A stretch of DNA of 64,000 nt from Chitinophaga sp. LS1 (GTDB lineage: Bacteria; Bacteroidota; Bacteroidia; Chitinophagales; Chitinophagaceae), in the NCBI RefSeq assembly GCF_034274695.1, contig NZ_CP128362.1, forward strand, positions 5,892,501 through 5,956,500, in the 5' to 3' direction. Each line of letters starts with the position of its first letter. The stretch's first letter is position 1. The position numbers and the translations under genes are program-made. The notes under the pieces were generated by a model that made no database searches, was not told the DNA's origin, and saw only the letters and a program-made list of their open reading frames with translations. Positions 56,245 to 64,000 of the stretch are shown in pieces.

Positions 56245-57012
56245 ATGACGGCGATATTGATATTTTTCTTCGCGCACTGGTTCCTGTCGCTTTTCTTCCA
56301 TACCTTTTTCCTGCACAGGTATGCATCCCACCAGATGTATACGACCAGCAAGTTCTGGGAAAAAGTATTCTATTTTTCTACCTGGTTTTTCCAGGGAAGT
56401 TCTTATCTGGTACCCCGTGCGTATGGTGTGATGCACAGAATGCATCATGAGTTTAGTGATACGGAGGAAGATCCACATTCACCACACTTCTTCAAAGATG
56501 TATGGGCTATGATGGTTCACACACGTGAAATGTATAATGATTTTCTGAAGGGAAAGCGGGTGGCTAGTGAAGAGTTTACCAAAGATCCGCTGCCTGTGTG
56601 GAATGCGATGGATAAATTCGGGGATAATAATATTACCCGTTTAGCCTGGATGGGTATATATATTGGTTATTATGTAGCGTTTGCACCCAGTTTCTGGTGG
56701 TATTTGTTACTGCCTATTCACTTCCTGATGGGTCCTGTACAGGGCGCGGTAGTGAACTGGTGTGGTCATAAATATGGTTATCACAGTTTTGATAATGGGG
56801 ATCATTCAAGGAACACTTCTCCATGGGGGATCCTGTTGTTAGGTGAGTTGTTCCAGAATAACCACCATAAGTATAAGGATAGTCCGAACTTTGCAAAGAA
56901 GTGGTTTGAGTTGGATCCAACTTATCCGGTGATGAGATTGATGCATTTGGTTGGGATTATAAAGATCAAACCCAGAGTAGCTAAGGTAGTGAGTATGAAA
57001 GCTGCGGCTTAA
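56245..57012 (+). CDS. Acyl-CoA desaturase-type fatty acid desaturase
   Basis: A 255-residue di-iron membrane desaturase. Histidine boxes: HRYASH, HRMHHEFSDT and NNHHKY, with an extra HKYGYH; hydrophobic segments at the N-terminus and in the middle (IYIGYYVAFAPSFWWYLLLP). It introduces a double bond into fatty acyl chains, with oxygen and electrons from a redox partner not seen here. It is shorter than delta-9 desaturases of cyanobacteria, but all boxes are present. Followed by a composite hairpin element. Confidence 0.9.
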   Translation: MTAILIFFFAHWFLSLFFHTFFLHRYASHQMYTTSKFWEKVFYFSTWFFQGSSYLVPRAYGVMHRMHHEFSDTEEDPHSPHFFKDVWAMMVHTREMYNDFLKGKRVASEEFTKDPLPVWNAMDKFGDNNITRLAWMGIYIGYYVAFAPSFWWYLLLPIHFLMGPVQGAVVNWCGHKYGYHSFDNGDHSRNTSPWGILLLGELFQNNHHKYKDSPNFAKKWFELDPTYPVMRLMHLVGIIKIKPRVAKVVSMKAAA

Positions 57013-57025
57013 TTAGATAAAAAGC

Positions 57026-57110
57026 AAACAAAAAGCGCTTTTGCCTCTGGCAAAAGCGCTTTTTGTTTGGGGGTAAGGCCTGCCGGTGGCTGGAAGGCGT
57101 TCATTAGCGA
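57026..57110 (+). repeat. Composite element copy 5: hairpin plus GGCC box
   Basis: AAACAAAAAGCGCTTTTGCC (57026-57045) pairs perfectly over 20 bp with 57049-57068 around TCT. Box GGCCTGCCGGTGGC at 57077-57090, then TGGAAGGCGTTCATTAGCGA (57091-57110). Lies 14 bases after the desaturase stop and ends in T-rich sequence, so it can terminate that gene. Confidence 0.9.
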
Positions 57111-57230
57111 ACACGGGTTGTTACGTTTATGAACAAAAGGGGCATTGATTTTTGGTGTAATTATTTGATTATGAATACCATTAGTTTTTGACCTGCTTTT
57201 TGTATTCAACAACCTCTATATTCCATTATC

Positions 57231-59675
57231 ATGAATACCCATCTCAAATTATCCTTCCGAGCACTCTGGGCAAAGAAGTCATTCTCCCTCCTTAACATAT
57301 TAGGGCTGGCCATCGGCATCGGCGCCAGCTTACTGATCTTTCTCGTGATCCGTAACGAGATGAGCTATGACAACTATCAATCAAAAAGAAACCGCATTTA
57401 CCGCGTAGTCAGTACCGAACGGAAATTCAGTAATGACGAGATCACGTCGAAATATACCATGGTCGCCATGCCATTGCCTGATGCTTTCAGACAGGAATTT
57501 CCACAAATGGAAACAGTGGGTAGAATGCACACGATTGGCGGCGCACAGATATATATACCCGGCAAAAACGGGGCAGAAGAAATGCGGGTAAAAGAAGTGA
57601 GTCGTGGCCAATACTTCGTTGAACCTCAACTATTTGACATCTTCGATGTAAAATGGATCATAGGCAATGCGGCAGAAATGAAAATGCCCAATACCGCAGT
57701 GATCAGTGAAAGCAGGGCAATAGCCTATTTTGGCAGTGCACAGGCAGCGATGGACAAGACCATTCAATTATGGTCATATAGAGTTCCCCTGAGAGTAACG
57801 GGTGTATTCAAAGATTTACCCAAAAACACAGATGTTCCTTTTGAACTCGCAGCTTCCTTCGAAACGCTCCTGAGTTTAGGGAATGGTAGTTTGCGCGAAA
57901 AGGCGAAAGATAACTGGTCTCATTTGATCGGTGGCTCCCAGTGTTTTGTGGTGTTAAAACCCGGAACTGATCCTAAAAGTATTGCATCTCAATTTCCCCG
58001 TTTCGTTACCACCCATTATAAGGAACAGGAGAAAAAACAATATACATATACACAACTCTTTTTGCAGCCGCTGACTACCATGCACATGGATCCGGAATAT
58101 GACCTGCCTTATACCAACAGGATCGCTCCCCGTGAAATGTGGTCACTGGCATTGATTGGGGTTTTCCTGCTGCTGGTAGCCTGTATCAATTTTATCAACC
58201 TCGCCACCGCCCAGTCAGTGAACAGAGCGAAAGAAGTAGGGGTACGTAAAGCTTTGGGAAGCAATCGGGTGCAATTGTTGAGACAATTTCTGTTTGAAAC
58301 AGGGCTTATCACTTTGCTGGCCTTGATCATAGGTACAGTCATGGCTGTAGTGTCCCTGCCGTCTATGAGTCATATACTGGGAAAACCAATTGTACTGAAC
58401 GGATCCAGTCTGCCTGTTATTATCGTGTTTTTAATACTAACAGGTGTCATAGTTACCTTTCTGGCCGGATTTTATCCCGGGTTGGTTTTGTCAGGTTTTA
58501 ACCCCGTTATGGCACTAAAAAGCAGGATCAGGGCACAGCAAAAAGGCGGTGTATCTCTGCGCAGAGGTCTGGTGATCTTTCAGTTTGTCATTGCACAATT
58601 ATTAGTGATCGGTACCATCGTTGTCGTAAAGCAAATGCAATATTTTAGAAACCAGTCTATGGGATTCAGGAAGGAAGCAGTGCTTATGATCGATCTGCCA
58701 AGTGATAGCGCATTGAAATTAAAATATCGTTATCTCGAAGACAGGTTTGCAGCATTGCCGGGTGTAAAATCAGTGACACTATGTAATAACGCACCCTCTA
58801 CCAGGTCAGGATATTATACCAGCATACAGTATGATACCAGGGCTGAAAAGGAAAATTTCAGTGTAAAACAGTTAATGTGTGACTCCGGTTATTATAAAAC
58901 TTTTGATTTGAAACTGGCGGCAGGCAGGTATATATTTGGGAATGATAGTATGCGGGAGGCGCTGGTGAACGAAACACTGGTGAAGAAACTGGGCTTGAAA
59001 TCAAATGAAGAGATCATTGGCAAGATGATCACCATCGGAGAAAAAACGATACCAGTGGTGGGGGTGTTGAAAGACTATCACAACAATCCGCTGGATGAGC
59101 AGATATGGCCTTCGGTCGTAACTTCAGAATTTAATGCTTACGCTGCCATCGTTGTGAGCATTGATCCGCAACGGGTGATGACCACCGCCGATCAAATCAG
59201 AAAGACGTTTACAGCAGTATATCCTACCTATTTATATGACTATGCTTTTATGGATGACCAGATTGCACAGTTCTATGAATCTGCTGCCGTTGTGGAGCAA
59301 TTGTTTAAAGTCTTTGCCTTCCTGGCGATCCTGATTTCCTGTTTGGGATTATATGGTTTAGTGTCTTTTATGGCGGTGCAAAAGAACAAAGAAGTGGGCA
59401 TCAGGAAAGTGTTAGGCGCCTCTGTTCAAAGCATATTGTATTTATTTTCAAAGGAATTCACCATCTTAATTGGAGTAGCGTTTCTAGTGGCAGCGCCTTT
59501 GGGGTATTTCTTTATGAACAACTGGCTACAGGGGTATTATTATCATATCGAATTGGGCTGGGGGGTATTTGTACTTGCCATAGTTCTATCTATTGTGATT
59601 GCCTGGATCACGGTGGGGTATAAAGCGATCAAAGCTGCATTGGCAAATCCGATTAATAGTCTCAGGAGTGAATAA
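57231..59675 (+). CDS. FtsX/MacB-type ABC transporter permease
   Basis: An 814-residue inner-membrane protein: first helix (SFSLLNILGLAIGIGASLLI), MacB-like periplasmic domain (about 45-260), three helices (about 290-420, SLALIGVFLLLVACINFINLA with AKEVGVRKALGS), a second periplasmic domain, and three C-terminal helices ending with KEVGIRKVLGASVQSILYLF. The double FtsX arrangement is typical of Bacteroidota transporters linked to envelope stress or peptide export. No ATPase gene is adjacent. Intact relative of the decayed copy at 14772-15160. Confidence 0.92.
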   Translation: MNTHLKLSFRALWAKKSFSLLNILGLAIGIGASLLIFLVIRNEMSYDNYQSKRNRIYRVVSTERKFSNDEITSKYTMVAMPLPDAFRQEFPQMETVGRMHTIGGAQIYIPGKNGAEEMRVKEVSRGQYFVEPQLFDIFDVKWIIGNAAEMKMPNTAVISESRAIAYFGSAQAAMDKTIQLWSYRVPLRVTGVFKDLPKNTDVPFELAASFETLLSLGNGSLREKAKDNWSHLIGGSQCFVVLKPGTDPKSIASQFPRFVTTHYKEQEKKQYTYTQLFLQPLTTMHMDPEYDLPYTNRIAPREMWSLALIGVFLLLVACINFINLATAQSVNRAKEVGVRKALGSNRVQLLRQFLFETGLITLLALIIGTVMAVVSLPSMSHILGKPIVLNGSSLPVIIVFLILTGVIVTFLAGFYPGLVLSGFNPVMALKSRIRAQQKGGVSLRRGLVIFQFVIAQLLVIGTIVVVKQMQYFRNQSMGFRKEAVLMIDLPSDSALKLKYRYLEDRFAALPGVKSVTLCNNAPSTRSGYYTSIQYDTRAEKENFSVKQLMCDSGYYKTFDLKLAAGRYIFGNDSMREALVNETLVKKLGLKSNEEIIGKMITIGEKTIPVVGVLKDYHNNPLDEQIWPSVVTSEFNAYAAIVVSIDPQRVMTTADQIRKTFTAVYPTYLYDYAFMDDQIAQFYESAAVVEQLFKVFAFLAILISCLGLYGLVSFMAVQKNKEVGIRKVLGASVQSILYLFSKEFTILIGVAFLVAAPLGYFFMNNWLQGYYYHIELGWGVFVLAIVLSIVIAWITVGYKAIKAALANPINSLRSE

Positions 59676-59810
59676 AAAAGGGGGGGATGTATCATAAGTT
59701 ACAGGAAGGCCATGAGAATTGCATGTACGAAAATTCTCTACATCCGGTATCCGAATGAAACATTCATGAAAGAGGGAATTCACCAACAGGCATGAAAACC
59801 ATTTTCAAAG

Positions 59811-59839
59811 AAAGGGGACGTCCAGAAGACGCCCCCTTT
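59811..59839 (-). terminator. Terminator after the HAD gene and FtsX gene
   Basis: AAAGGGGACGTC (59811-59822) pairs with GACGCCCCCTTT (59828-59839) with one mismatch; A- and T-rich flanks allow use from either side. Converging genes end on both sides. Confidence 0.8.
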
Positions 59840-59899
59840 ATAAAATTAGAACTTCCCGGGAGTAGCTAACATGTAGAATTTTCCTAAATCAGCCAGCAT

Positions 59900-60490
59900 T
59901 TAAAACTTTCTGAAATATCCATACTTCGCCATTTCCAACATCGGTTTATCTCCATTCGTATCTCCATAGGCATAAATATCATCATATCCATTCAGGTCAA
60001 ATGTCTGCTTAATCCGTTCCACCTTTTCAGGGCCATTGCAATTCAACCCTTGTATCTTTCCGGTAATCAATGCATTGCGCACTTCTAACCTGGTACCGAT
60101 ACAAACAATTCCCAGACTGCTACACCATGGTTCCACCCATTCTTCTGCCGAAGCTGTCACAACTGCAACCTGATGTCCTTGTAACAGGTGCTGTCGAATC
60201 GCCTGCAGGGCATTTTCCTTCACCAGCTCAGGCAATTTTTCTGCACAAAACGCTGCACATTTATCCCGAAAAGTATCTATCTGTGTTCCTCCAAAGAAAA
60301 ACCGAAATACCATTTCCTTCATTCGTTGAGTGGAAATCAGGTTCATCTTAAAAGCCACTAAGGCAGGGGAGAGCAGGGCCATTCCAATATTCAAAACAGC
60401 ACTACCTTTATGAAAACGGATGATCTCAAAGAGCGTATCCTTTGTTGTGATCGTCCCATCAAAATCAAAAAATGCGATGGATGGCTTCAT
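59900..60490 (-). CDS. HAD-IB phosphatase, possible polyprenyl-phosphoribose phosphatase
   Basis: A 196-residue HAD-superfamily phosphatase: FFDFDGT with nucleophile Asp9 and Asp11, VVTASAEEWVEPW (motif II), and AYGDTNGDKPML (motif IV), as in SerB-like IB enzymes; a helical cap lies between. Start ATG at 60490 overlaps the TAA of the SDR gene upstream as TAATG, indicating translational coupling. In the mycobacterial decaprenylphosphoryl-arabinose route a phosphatase step follows the phosphoribosyl transfer; here this HAD protein could do it, though the mycobacterial candidate is a PAP2-type enzyme. That role is inferred from context only. Confidence 0.88.
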   Translation of the reverse strand: MKPSIAFFDFDGTITTKDTLFEIIRFHKGSAVLNIGMALLSPALVAFKMNLISTQRMKEMVFRFFFGGTQIDTFRDKCAAFCAEKLPELVKENALQAIRQHLLQGHQVAVVTASAEEWVEPWCSSLGIVCIGTRLEVRNALITGKIQGLNCNGPEKVERIKQTFDLNGYDDIYAYGDTNGDKPMLEMAKYGYFRKF

Positions 60491-61221
60491 TATAATTTTA
60501 GTTTTTTGAAAATGCCTTCCGGTATCGACTTGATGATGAGCATGATATATCGCCAGAACCACTTTGTGTAAAGAACATTTTTCTTTTTGACAGCGGCCTT
60601 ATATACATCTTTTGCCACAGCTTGTGGCTGTGCCGTCAGCAATGGCGGCATCTTCAGGTGTTCCGTCATACGGGTATACACGAAACCCGGTTTTACAGTC
60701 AGTACGTGCACGCCCTTGTGAAAGAGCCGGTTGCGCAAGCCACTGAGGTAAGTTGTGAAACCAGCTTTGGAACTACCATATATATAATTGCTCTGACGAC
60801 CACGTTCGCCTGCTACAGAACTGATACCCACGATGGTACCCGTACCTTTTGCAGCATAATCGTCCGCCACTATATTTAAGATAGACACCGCTCCGGTGAA
60901 ATTGGTATGAATAATACGGGCAGCTTCTGACCAGTTGGATTGTGCCTTTTCCTGTTCGCCAAGGTAGCCAAACACGCAGATTGTGATATCTGGTTTAACG
61001 GGCAGCCCTGCATAAAAAGCAGCATGACTATCAAAATCCGTCGCATCGAATGCAAAGCTTTCGGCCTTGATATGATAGCGAATTTGTAGATCCTGTTGTA
61101 ACGGGTAGAGGGAATCAACGTTTCGGGCGGCCAGCTGGAGATCATATTTCCCGCCGGCATAGTGTCTGGCAATAGCTACGGCCATGTCAGACCCCGCGCC
61201 CAATATGAGTGCAGTAGGCAT
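60490..61221 (-). CDS. DprE2-like short-chain dehydrogenase
   Basis: A 243-residue NAD(P)H-dependent SDR. Glycine-rich start LILGAGSDMAVAIARHYAGG (residues 5-24), Ser134/135 in GISSVAGERGR and Tyr148-x3-Lys152 in NYIYGSSKAG. The words SSVAGERGR and SNYIYGSSKAG are those of DprE2, which reduces the 2-keto intermediate from DprE1 to decaprenylphosphoryl-D-arabinose. It lies directly after the DprE1-like gene (32 bases) and overlaps the next gene by one base, so it is part of the same operon. The C-terminal stretch is basic and hydrophobic (YIMLIIKSIPEGIFKKLKL), perhaps for membrane contact. Confidence 0.88.
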   Translation of the reverse strand: MPTALILGAGSDMAVAIARHYAGGKYDLQLAARNVDSLYPLQQDLQIRYHIKAESFAFDATDFDSHAAFYAGLPVKPDITICVFGYLGEQEKAQSNWSEAARIIHTNFTGAVSILNIVADDYAAKGTGTIVGISSVAGERGRQSNYIYGSSKAGFTTYLSGLRNRLFHKGVHVLTVKPGFVYTRMTEHLKMPPLLTAQPQAVAKDVYKAAVKKKNVLYTKWFWRYIMLIIKSIPEGIFKKLKL

Positions 61222-61253
61222 ATTCTAATGTTCGGTTAAGACGGTGAAATTAA

Positions 61254-62582
61254 TCAATTGATACCCAGTCGTTCAGACTGTACAGAATGGAAGATATTAT
61301 CACCATTATAAGCTTTTACAATTTCTGCAAATCGCTGTGCATTGGGATAACTCTGCCAGAATACTTCTTTCTTCATCCGGGCATCTTTGGAAAGGTACAA
61401 CCTTCCACCGTATTGGAGTACCACAGCATCCAGTTCATCCAGGAATGCAAAGAGTCCTTTGCGCACCGGGAAGTCCAGCGCCAGGGTATACCCTTGTCTT
61501 GGAAATGAGATCAGGTCGTCCTGGTGACCAAATACTTTCAGTACCGCCAGGAAAGAACCCAATCCTGCATCGCTGATGCGCTTCAGGATTTCCACGAGAC
61601 CTTCCTTCTTATCCAATGGCAGCACGAACTGGTATTGTACAAATCCAGCTTTGCCATAACCACGGTTCCAGTGCAAAATTGCATCCAGCGGGTAGAAGAA
61701 TGGTTCGTAAGGGATCACATTGTTAATCTCCCTTTTGGTATTCTTTGCATAATACAACCAGTTGAAGGCCTTCACCGTCAATGTGTTAAGGGCAAATGAT
61801 GGGAAATTGAACGGAACTGACAGCGGGCGTTTCTCAGGCAGGTTCAAAGGGGCTGGCTGTTGCTGGGCATTCAGTTCCTCCTTTGTAGCATGTTCACCTA
61901 CGATGAGTATACCACGGCCAAAACTATCGCCTTTCTGCAGGCAATCGATCCAGGCCATGCTGTAGGTATACTGATTATATTCTTCAAAGAGGCGGATCAA
62001 TTCGTCCAGATTTTTGGCTTTGATCTGCTTCTGTTTGATATACGCAGTTTCAACTTTCTTGAGGCCGAACTTCACACGGGTAATAATGCCGGTTAGTCCC
62101 ATACCACCGCAGGTAGCCCAGAACAGGTCGGGCAATTTGTCCTTCGAGCAGGTAAGGGTTTCCTTTTTACCAGTGATAACGTCCATATCGATGATGTGGT
62201 TCGAGAACGAGCCTTCCGCATGATGGTTCTTACCATGAACATCGGAAGCTACAGCACCACCTACGGTAATAAACTTTGTACCGGGTGTGACAGGGAGGAA
62301 CCAGCCTTCAGGCACTACGATCCGGAGGATCTGGTCTAAAGTGATACCCGACTGGCATTCAAAGACGCCGGTCTCAGTATCGAACTGCAACACCTTGTCA
62401 AACTTAAGAGTGGAAATACTATTAGTAGCCAGCGAGGCGTCACCATAGCAGCGGCCGTTGCCGCGGGCAATGATGGAAGAATGTGAGGAAATCATGTCCT
62501 CAACCTGATCTACCTGCGTAAATGTTGTCTCATCGCAGGAGATGATGGGGTAGTTGCCCCAGTTTGCTAACCGTTTTTCCAT
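61254..62582 (-). CDS. DprE1-like FAD-dependent polyprenylphosphoryl-ribose 2'-oxidase
   Basis: A 442-residue flavin oxidoreductase with FAD_binding_4 domain: RGNGRCYGDASL (about 40-51), then GTKFITVGGAVASDVHGKNHH (101-121), all as in mycobacterial DprE1, which oxidises decaprenylphosphoryl-ribose at C2'. The C-terminal substrate domain has VQYQFVLPLDKKE, YTLALDFPVRKG and GGRLYLSKDAR; Lys399 aligns with active-site Lys418 of the M. tuberculosis enzyme. Ala368 stands where that enzyme has Cys387, the residue bound by benzothiazinones. Start ATG at 62582 overlaps the TAA of the UbiA gene (TAATG). Confidence 0.9.
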   Translation of the reverse strand: MEKRLANWGNYPIISCDETTFTQVDQVEDMISSHSSIIARGNGRCYGDASLATNSISTLKFDKVLQFDTETGVFECQSGITLDQILRIVVPEGWFLPVTPGTKFITVGGAVASDVHGKNHHAEGSFSNHIIDMDVITGKKETLTCSKDKLPDLFWATCGGMGLTGIITRVKFGLKKVETAYIKQKQIKAKNLDELIRLFEEYNQYTYSMAWIDCLQKGDSFGRGILIVGEHATKEELNAQQQPAPLNLPEKRPLSVPFNFPSFALNTLTVKAFNWLYYAKNTKREINNVIPYEPFFYPLDAILHWNRGYGKAGFVQYQFVLPLDKKEGLVEILKRISDAGLGSFLAVLKVFGHQDDLISFPRQGYTLALDFPVRKGLFAFLDELDAVVLQYGGRLYLSKDARMKKEVFWQSYPNAQRFAEIVKAYNGDNIFHSVQSERLGIN

Positions 62583-63469
62583 TACTCAAAAAAACTTTTG
62601 TTAGTGGGTAAATAAATAAGCACATAAAAACTCAGCACCCACAGGAGTATGGTTAATTGTATGAAACGGTCTTTGTATAGGATTTTGGTAGGAGAACCTG
62701 TATTGTTCTCTACATATGTTATTTGCAAATATCGTAATAATCCGCCAATTACGAACAGGCAGGTATAGTAAAGACGGTATGTCTTGAAGCGGATCATGGT
62801 TTCTGGTGCCATGGTATACATGAGGTAAGCCACTATGATCACGGCCGAAACCAGTGCCAGCATGACGTTCATGAAGTCCAGGTTGTAACCGGCGGCGGCT
62901 TTTCGCATTTCCTGGCCAGTGCTGGTTTTGATCAGCACATCGTCGCGGCGTTTGGCTACGGCCATAAAAAGTGCCAGCAGGAATACCATTATCATGAGCC
63001 ATTCAGATACCGCTACATTGGCAGCCACCCCGCCTGCCTTGACACGCAATACAAAGCCGATGGATAGTATCAGGATGTCGAGGATACTGATGTTTTTTAA
63101 TCCGAAGGAGTATAGCAGGTTGATAATGAAGTAAATACCTGTTACAAACAGGAATTTGGGTTTCACATACCACGCTAATAAACCTCCTATCAGCAGGCAA
63201 AGTACAAAGAATACGAGCGCCATTGGTTTGGAGACAGCACCTGATGCAATAGGGCGTTTGCACTTAACAGGATGGCGACGATCGGCCTCCACATCATTAT
63301 AATCATTGATAATGTAAATACTACTGGCGATGAGACTAAATGCAAAGAAACCGAGGAGTACTTCGACAACTTTGGCATAGTCGAAAATTTCGCCAGCAAA
63401 GAAAAGGGGTATGTATAAAAACAGATTTTTTGCCCAATGGGAGGGTCTTAATAATTTTAAATATTGCAC
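62582..63469 (-). CDS. UbiA-family polyprenyl-phosphate phosphoribosyltransferase (DPPR-synthase-like)
   Basis: A 295-residue integral membrane prenyltransferase-fold enzyme of about nine helices. The first Asp-rich motif is NDYNDVEADRRHPVKCKRPI (residues 55-74), which corresponds to that of Rv3806c, the transferase joining phosphoribosyl pyrophosphate to decaprenyl phosphate; the second is around SILDILILSIGFVLRVKAG. The start appears to be GTG at 63469 (no ATG fits without losing the conserved N-terminus LRPSHWAKNLF). First gene of an overlapping operon with DprE1-like, DprE2-like and HAD genes, which supports the phosphoribosyl role over ubiquinone or haem synthesis. Confidence 0.88.
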   Translation of the reverse strand: MQYLKLLRPSHWAKNLFLYIPLFFAGEIFDYAKVVEVLLGFFAFSLIASSIYIINDYNDVEADRRHPVKCKRPIASGAVSKPMALVFFVLCLLIGGLLAWYVKPKFLFVTGIYFIINLLYSFGLKNISILDILILSIGFVLRVKAGGVAANVAVSEWLMIMVFLLALFMAVAKRRDDVLIKTSTGQEMRKAAAGYNLDFMNVMLALVSAVIIVAYLMYTMAPETMIRFKTYRLYYTCLFVIGGLLRYLQITYVENNTGSPTKILYKDRFIQLTILLWVLSFYVLIYLPTNKSFFE

Positions 63470-63608
63470 GGGGATAAGTTCTTAATAACCGTGCCAATAT
63501 ACGATGGTTTATGGAACAACTGCGTGAAAAAAAGCAATTTTACGGTTAATTCTCCTATTTTTGGTCCGTTCAATACAATTTTACACTCGTTTTTATCCCC
63601 GTTTTTGT

Positions 63609-64000
63609 ATGCCGTCAACTTATGCTCCGTTCAGCCGAAAGAGCGCTTTTGTTACAGAAATTGTAATCATTATCGGCGTGGCGTTGTTCCCCCTTTTCGT
63701 TCCCTTACCATACAGGGTCAATATCTTTTTGTCCTGGGAAGGGGCTTATCGTATTTCCCAGGGTCAGGTACCTTATCGTGATTTTGGGTTGCCATTAGGG
63801 TATGGTTTCTGGATTGTACCTGCATTGTTTTTTAAAATCTTTGGGCCGCAACTGGTGACTTTGGTGAAGGCGCAGGTGTTTATGAACATTCTGGCAGGGA
63901 TCTCTTTCAGGTCTATCCTGAAAAGTCTGGATGTAAAACCGGTGATAAGGATCCTTTCTGTGTTGTTGTTTGTCCTGTCGTATTCTTTCTTCAATTTCTG
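63609..64000 (+). CDS. Membrane protein resembling a GT-C glycosyltransferase, N-terminal part
   Basis: An open frame from ATG at 63609 runs off the window (130 codons seen). It begins with a helix (FVTEIVIIIGVALFPLFVP), then a first loop with SWEGAYRISQGQVPYRDFGL, followed by further helices. The pattern acidic residue, then G-x-x-PYRDF in the first loop recurs in ArnT/PMT-like enzymes that use polyprenyl-linked sugars. It is divergent from, and 140 bases from, the putative polyprenylphosphoryl-arabinose operon; an arabinosyl or related transferase would fit. The catalytic end of the protein is not visible. Confidence 0.7.
   Translation, partial: MPSTYAPFSRKSAFVTEIVIIIGVALFPLFVPLPYRVNIFLSWEGAYRISQGQVPYRDFGLPLGYGFWIVPALFFKIFGPQLVTLVKAQVFMNILAGISFRSILKSLDVKPVIRILSVLLFVLSYSFFNF

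Overview
The window looks like a chromosome segment of a Bacteroidota bacterium of the Chitinophaga/Chitinophagaceae type. Grounds: araBDA order, twin DUF3857/transglutaminase-fold proteins, the futalosine menaquinone enzyme MqnA, LytTR and hybrid two-component proteins, lipoproteins with a late Cys lipobox, promoters of the TTTG/TAnnTTTG kind, and few Shine-Dalgarno sequences. The genus is an inference; no rRNA or tRNA gene was seen. I found no insertion sequence, prophage or CRISPR array.

Layout. 1-4.5 kb: end of an unknown gene, then araB-araD-araA for L-arabinose catabolism. 4.6-6.6 kb: a small serine hydrolase and queG on the minus strand. 6.7-13.4 kb: two DUF3857 proteins and clpB. 13.7-18.5 kb: guanine deaminase, a decayed FtsX-type permease, a hybrid histidine kinase, a LytTR regulator and two tiny Lys/Ala-rich secreted proteins. 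18.6-25 kb: a TolC-RND-adaptor efflux operon, then a 50-bp tandem array of about 15 copies. 26-29 kb: a PAP2 phosphatase and a fluoride riboswitch in front of a CLC-type antiporter. 29-34.6 kb: a quinone-oxidoreductase-like enzyme, a fused trehalose-6-P synthase/phosphatase and a GH15 glycosidase. 34.8-43 kb: AsmA-like protein, lipoprotein, YihY/BrkB protein, DPP-IV-like peptidase and small membrane proteins. 43.3-52.7 kb: ornithine aminotransferase, acyl-CoA-binding protein, lepA, manA, yraN, purB, mqnA and an F420-type reductase. 52.8-59.7 kb: M1 peptidase, peptide/solute-binding lipoprotein, desaturase and FtsX permease. 59.9-64 kb: a tightly coupled minus-strand operon (UbiA-type transferase, DprE1-like, DprE2-like, HAD phosphatase) resembling the decaprenylphosphoryl-arabinose pathway of mycobacteria, with a membrane protein resembling a lipid-linked-sugar glycosyltransferase starting divergently and running off the window.

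Three things stand out. (1) At six separate genes (araB, araD, queG, the CLC gene, a small lipoprotein gene, manA) the last codons form the first copy of a tandem repeat that continues into the intergenic DNA, each with its own sequence and period (23 to 112 bp). (2) A dispersed composite element made of a long perfect hairpin with a CC-TTT-GG-like apex plus a GGCCTGCGGCCGGC-like box recurs at least five times, always in the same orientation. (3) The putative polyprenyl-phosphoryl-arabinose cluster, whose DprE1-like enzyme carries Ala where the benzothiazinone-target Cys sits in the mycobacterial enzyme.
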